64,000 bases of DNA from Venturia oleaginea (taxonomy: Eukaryota; Ascomycota; Dothideomycetes; Venturiales; Venturiaceae), in the NCBI GenBank assembly GCA_013176395.1, contig JABMLP010000022.1, positions 186,001 through 250,000 of the forward strand, in the 5' to 3' direction. The position numbers and the translations under genes were made by a program. The notes under the pieces were generated by a model. That model ran no database searches and was not told the origin of the DNA. It was given only the letters and a program-made list of their open reading frames with translations. This document shows, in pieces, positions 59,857 through 64,000 of the stretch (within the stretch, counting starts at the first letter, position 1; each line of letters starts with the position of its first letter).

Positions 59857-62396
59857 TTACTTCCAGATTCTTGCGCGTAGATCGCCGCTACCAGTAGCAA
59901 AGAGTTTGCCCATCGGGCTTGGGGCGACGGAAATTACTGTGAGCAATAAGTGTCAGCCGTGGACTCTACGAACGGCAGGTACTCTGTTGGCCGGCTCAGA
60001 TAATACTCGGCCTAGGTTTGCTATGGCATGCATGGCATCTGCAACACGTGGGAGTGTTGCAGATGTCTTTACCCGCCATGGTTGGTGAGCAACCCAGTAT
60101 GGGTCATTCTCTTACCTGAGTTCTTGTGACCCTGGAGCATGAGTTGTGCTGTCCCGGTGTTTGGGTCCCAGAACTGCACTCCTCTATCCTTCGAGCCGCT
60201 GAGCACCCACTGTCCATCCGGAGTCAGTGCGACACTAAGAACGAAATCCTGCGTTTTTCACGTTAGCATAATTACTGACGCATGCAGTCAGGAATCAACA
60301 GATCATACCTTGTGACCTTCAAAAGTCCTAATACACTTTCCACCACGAGGTCCTTGGCCGGGAGGCACTCGAGGTGGTGCAGCCAATTCCCACATCTTGA
60401 TGGTCTTGTCTAAGCTGCCACTCACGAGATCGCGACCATTGGGAGCAAAAGCAACAGAGTACACACTGTCATTGTGGCCATGATCACCCTCGAGGCGTTC
60501 GACAAGGAAACCGGTGCTGGTGTCCCAGACGCGCACGCTCTTATCAAGAGAGCCTGCCGCAACATAGCGATTATCAGGTGAAATGGCAACTGTGGTGACT
60601 CCATCGTCAATCAAAAGAGACAAGGCTTGCTGACCAGACTCAACGTCCCAGAGACGAACAGTACGATCGCCACTCCCCGAAGCAATCATTCGACCGTTGC
60701 TCGCGTAATCTAGAGAGTAGATGTCTTGTTCGTGGCCGGTGAACTGGGTCTTGATCGTGCGGGAGGAGATATCCCAGACCCTAATCACTTTGTCTTCGGC
60801 TCCAGTTGCAAGGAATTGGCCATCGGGACTGAAGCAAACGCTGCGGATGTACAAATCACCTTCGTCTGGCAAGCTGCTGTCTTGCAAGACCGCGACGATA
60901 GACCCGGTGGTGACGTCGAAGATCTGAGCAGATCGATTGCATCCAGTGGCAACATACTTGCCATCTCTACTGAATCGTACACAGCACACAACACTCTTGT
61001 GAGTAAGATTGTGCACGAGGTCGACATCGAGAACTCGGCGGACTCGCGGGTTGAAAACGGCATACCAGTCATTCCCTTCACGCTTGAGCTGCGGTGTTAC
61101 TTGTTCAGGGTCAAGCTCAGCGAGGCTGTTCCCGACGTTAGGCATTTGCTGGACTTGCTGGGCTTGCAGGGCAAGTTGATGCTGAGACTGCCCTGGTGGC
61201 GGAGTTGGACGAGGGACTTGAGGCGAGCTTGGATATGGAGCCGCCTGGTTCTGAAGAGGAGTAGCAGGTCCTGGAGGACCGCGTTGCCCCCGAGCTCTGC
61301 TGCCAGGCCCAGGAGATTGGGTTGGCTGAGGTGGTTGAGTTTGTTGTGGGGCATATCCTGTTATCAAATTAGCCATCAGAAGCCACTCCTAATTTGTTGG
61401 TGCCTCATCCTTCACCACGGCCATGATGCCAACACGTGCACGCTTGCTTGAGATGGAACCAAATCATATTTCCTCGCCTACAGCGATCACTGCCATGGAG
61501 GAGATAATGTACTGAGATTCCTCTTCAAGATTTGTATTCATTCGCATGTAGTATAGAAGATAGACGGTCGTGGGAGGTTGAATATGCCTTACCATTGGAT
61601 GACGGTCCTCCGCCATATGGTCCACCAAATTGCGGAGGTCCTGGAGGCCCAGGTGGTGGATTCAAACCTGGTGGGCCGTGCATTTGTGGAGGTACGCCCT
61701 GTGGTTGAATAGGTTCCTGTGGAGGAGGAGCAAGACCTGGTCCACCTTGAGCCCCGTTCCCTGACATTATTCCACCGAAAAGATTACTGGGACCGTGACC
61801 GACGGAAGGAGGTGGGTGTGAAGGTGCGTTTTGTCCATGTCCTCCCAGGTGAGGAGGCTGGTTTGGACCACCTTGGGCCTCTAGCTGACGGCGCAAGTGC
61901 ATGATCTCTTCGTCATATCTGATGGGCTGTTAGTGTGGTGTTTTGATGGATTGTGTGAAGTGGCGCATACTTGGCTTTGATCTGGTTCTGGGCGGCCTCG
62001 AGATCGTAAATTTTGCGCCGAACCAGTTCCATCTCGTGAACTTGTGCGGAAACTGTAGCCAGAATGTCAGCATTGGAGTAATACCACGCCATTGGATTTG
62101 AGAGATCTGAGTTTTGAAATGCTGAGGGCCTGAAGTAGATGGAAACTATGTAGGTGGGAGTCCAGCACTATCATCGCAGTTCCAAGTGTCGCGCTGAATG
62201 GTGCTAGTGACAACTGTTGAGGGCCTTGCACCGGCCTCTAGCACTCTTATCCAGGCGCTGGGAGAGCAAACTTACGCTGCTGTTCATATTCGGCGGTGCG
62301 CGCAGCCTGATCCTGAAACTCCACACGGACGGATTCCAGCAGCTCAGAAAGGCGACCAGTCTGTTGGGCAGGAGGTGGCCTATGAGCGCCATACAT
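59857..62396 (-). CDS. TUP1: Transcriptional corepressor Tup1/RcoA
   Basis: WD40 corepressor that acts with Ssn6/Cyc8 to silence glucose-, mating- and development-controlled genes in the nucleus. Six exons close in phase: 62396-62276, 62052-61971, 61918-61593, 61357-60309, 60248-60116 and 59936-59857 (596 residues). Residues ~10-80 form the coiled-coil Tup_N tetramerisation region ([40 protein letters not shown]). A Pro/Gly/Gln-rich linker spans ~85-240. The [16 protein letters not shown] block precedes seven WD40 repeats with clear endings (VRLWDVE, VRVWDTS, IKMWELA, VQFWDPN, ARIWK). Two alternative upstream in-frame starts exist; 62396 (MYGAHRPPP) best fits family length. Confidence 0.95.
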
Positions 62397-64000
62397 TATG
62401 CCAGGATGAAAGCTGTAGTTGCGATGGACGGGAGGATGGGTGTGCTGCTCTACTCTCTGAGTCGAGCGCGTACTCCCGGATGCAATGGTGGAAATCAACA
62501 GGAATGGAGTGGGTTGGTTGATGGATCTGGTGTGGAGGATTGGATTGCGGGCGGTTGGAGTGGTGTGTGTAGGAGAGTCGGGTCGGGAAAAGCAGTTGTC
62601 CTTGTTGTTCTCTGGGTGGAGGTGCGGCAGCGCGTTCGACTCGCTACTTTAGCTCCGGGAACAGCTGTGGGTCAGAAATGCCTGAACCTGGCCCCGGCGC
62701 GTATTCGAATCTCTCTCCAACCACCACAGTGACCACCATATCAGTCAAGACACCAAGCGCCGTGAAGGCATCTTGCGTGGTGTCTTCATGTCGTGTCGTT
62801 AAGTCTATCTCTTCGTGCAGCGCGGTTCAATCGTTCTCTCCGTGCAGCACGTTCAATCGTTCTCTCCGTGTAGCACGTTCAATCGTCCTATCCGTGCAGC
62901 ATCATGCTATTCTGTACTCCCGATACCAATGCCTCGTCGTCCCTCGTAACACCATGTACTCTGCTGCAGGCCGCCGAGGAACAATGGCAAAGCTGTGCAT
63001 GGGTAGCCCGTTCCCGATCCAGCAAGCTGGTGAAGCGGATAGAGGGATATGTGGGCTTCACCTATGCGACGTTGACGTTCCAGCCCCCACAGCGGAAGTA
63101 ACAGTCAACTAAAGGGCCAAAGTCTGGCCTCCTAAAACCGCCTTCCCCAAGGTCGATGAAAATAATGAAGCAAAGAATCACAACCCGTGCATCGGCAATC
63201 TCACGTGGCGAGTCATGTATGGGTAACGTTTCTTACCGCGGGATACAGAAGCGAGTCAGGCAGTTGTACTCATCTCTTGGCCTCGACTAGCGAGGTCAGA
63301 TTGCCCAGACGTGAGGAACTGGATTTGACCGAGTCGAGGAAGTGGGCTAGGGCTGAATAGGCCGCGACGGAGGAATTGTAGGTATGGCCGGTAGATATGA
63401 GGATATACCCATGATTTGGGAGTATCCGCTTTCGGAAGTAGGCGGTACTTTGGTTGCTTGCACAAAAGGCGTTCCAACCGGCTGTGTATACGAGATTCAA
63501 GCTTGATACCCCAACTGTGGCTTTATTGGTTTAGTGGTTCTTGACCTGTCTGTAGTGTAGAATGGAGACATCTTATACCGACAAGATGGATTGATGAACC
63601 AAACTACTACGCCTTCTATCTCTATTCCAAATAGATCTTCACGTCACGTCACACCAAAGTTCCATCCTCCTCCTCCGACTGAATCTTAATACCACTCACC
63701 AAACAAAAAAAATCCTTCCATTCCGTCTAACATAATTCCATATATCGCACCCACATCCAAAACAATCAAATAACCCCATTCCAAAGCTCCCGTCCTTCCC
63801 ACACCTCACCAACCCGCACTTGAATAGATACCGCATCTCTTCTTCTCCAAATTCAAGAGCTTGCCGCAAACCATCTAAAAGAAGCCACCCGACTATCTCC
63901 ATCCAATACCAAAACCACGCCAATAGTGTGGCACATAGAAACCAAACGGAAACCACAGGTTCGAAAAAGTTGATTGTTTTTCCACCGGGAAAAGGGCCTA
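62397..64000. other. TUP1 upstream region to window end
   Basis: TUP1 promoter/5' UTR, a tandem repeat at 62814-62903, and no other supported gene. The open stretch 63956-63696 (minus) near the edge has no recognisable motif and could only be judged with the next sequence. Confidence 0.45.
62814..62903 (+). repeat. 26-27-bp tandem repeat, about 3.4 copies
   Basis: Units beginning CGTGCAGC and ending CGTTCTCTC or CGTCCTATC follow one another at 62814-62840, 62841-62866 and 62867-62892, with a partial fourth. It lies about 420 bp upstream of the TUP1 start. Confidence 0.9.

Noticed and set aside
60726..61451. 241-codon plus-strand frame
   Set aside because: Antisense of the TUP1 WD40 and linker exon.

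Overview
The window reads as nuclear DNA of a filamentous ascomycete (Pezizomycotina). Introns are short with GTRNGT donors and CTAAC/CTGAC branch sites. The gene set is fungal: a STE3-type pheromone receptor, VPS18, ERG3, RPA49, TUP1/RcoA, an AZF1-like zinc-finger factor and a five-exon RPL33. A pogo/Fot1 element carries stops of the kind made by C-to-T mutation. I cannot fix the class from sequence alone; Dothideomycetes is a guess.

Layout. 0-6 kb: a STE3-type receptor whose reading frame is broken several times, then VPS18 (minus). 6.2 kb: tRNA-Arg(CCT). 6.6-7.3 kb: a BTB-protein relic. 8.4-15.3 kb: a decayed minus-strand coding region whose 5' part is paralogous to the intact gene at 16.0-17.8 kb. 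18.9-20.1 kb: an intact, unrecognised three-exon gene. 20.5-22.3 kb: a complete but dead pogo/Fot1 element with 54-bp terminal inverted repeats and a TA target duplication. 22.8-25.2 kb: an S10 serine carboxypeptidase with a 15-nt microexon. 27.8-28.8 kb: a secreted PLC-like phosphodiesterase. 29.5-30.2 kb: RPL33. 30.9-35.3 kb: a P5B ATPase. 36.2-37.7 kb: RPA49. 38.2-40.3 kb: a promethin/LDO-like membrane protein. 40.3-46.2 kb: no convincing gene. 46.2-47.4 kb: ERG3. 50.2-51.8 kb: AZF1-like factor. 51.8-59.9 kb: a long gene-free stretch upstream of that factor. 59.9-62.4 kb: TUP1.

Most genes are unrelated housekeeping functions (vacuolar fusion, sterol synthesis, ribosome and RNA polymerase I, cation transport, glucose-linked transcription control) and do not form a pathway cluster. 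I found no gene cluster that looks like a new defence or metabolic system. The most interesting structure is a diverged family of ~75-bp elements with palindromic GATCGATATCGA-like ends. At least eight copies lie between 23.8 and 39.4 kb. Six of them sit inside introns of four different genes, nested within otherwise ordinary introns. They look like a MITE or introner-like element family.

Exon boundaries were worked out by hand from splice motifs, reading phase and remembered family motifs; no alignments were run. In every gene called intact, the exon phases close exactly.
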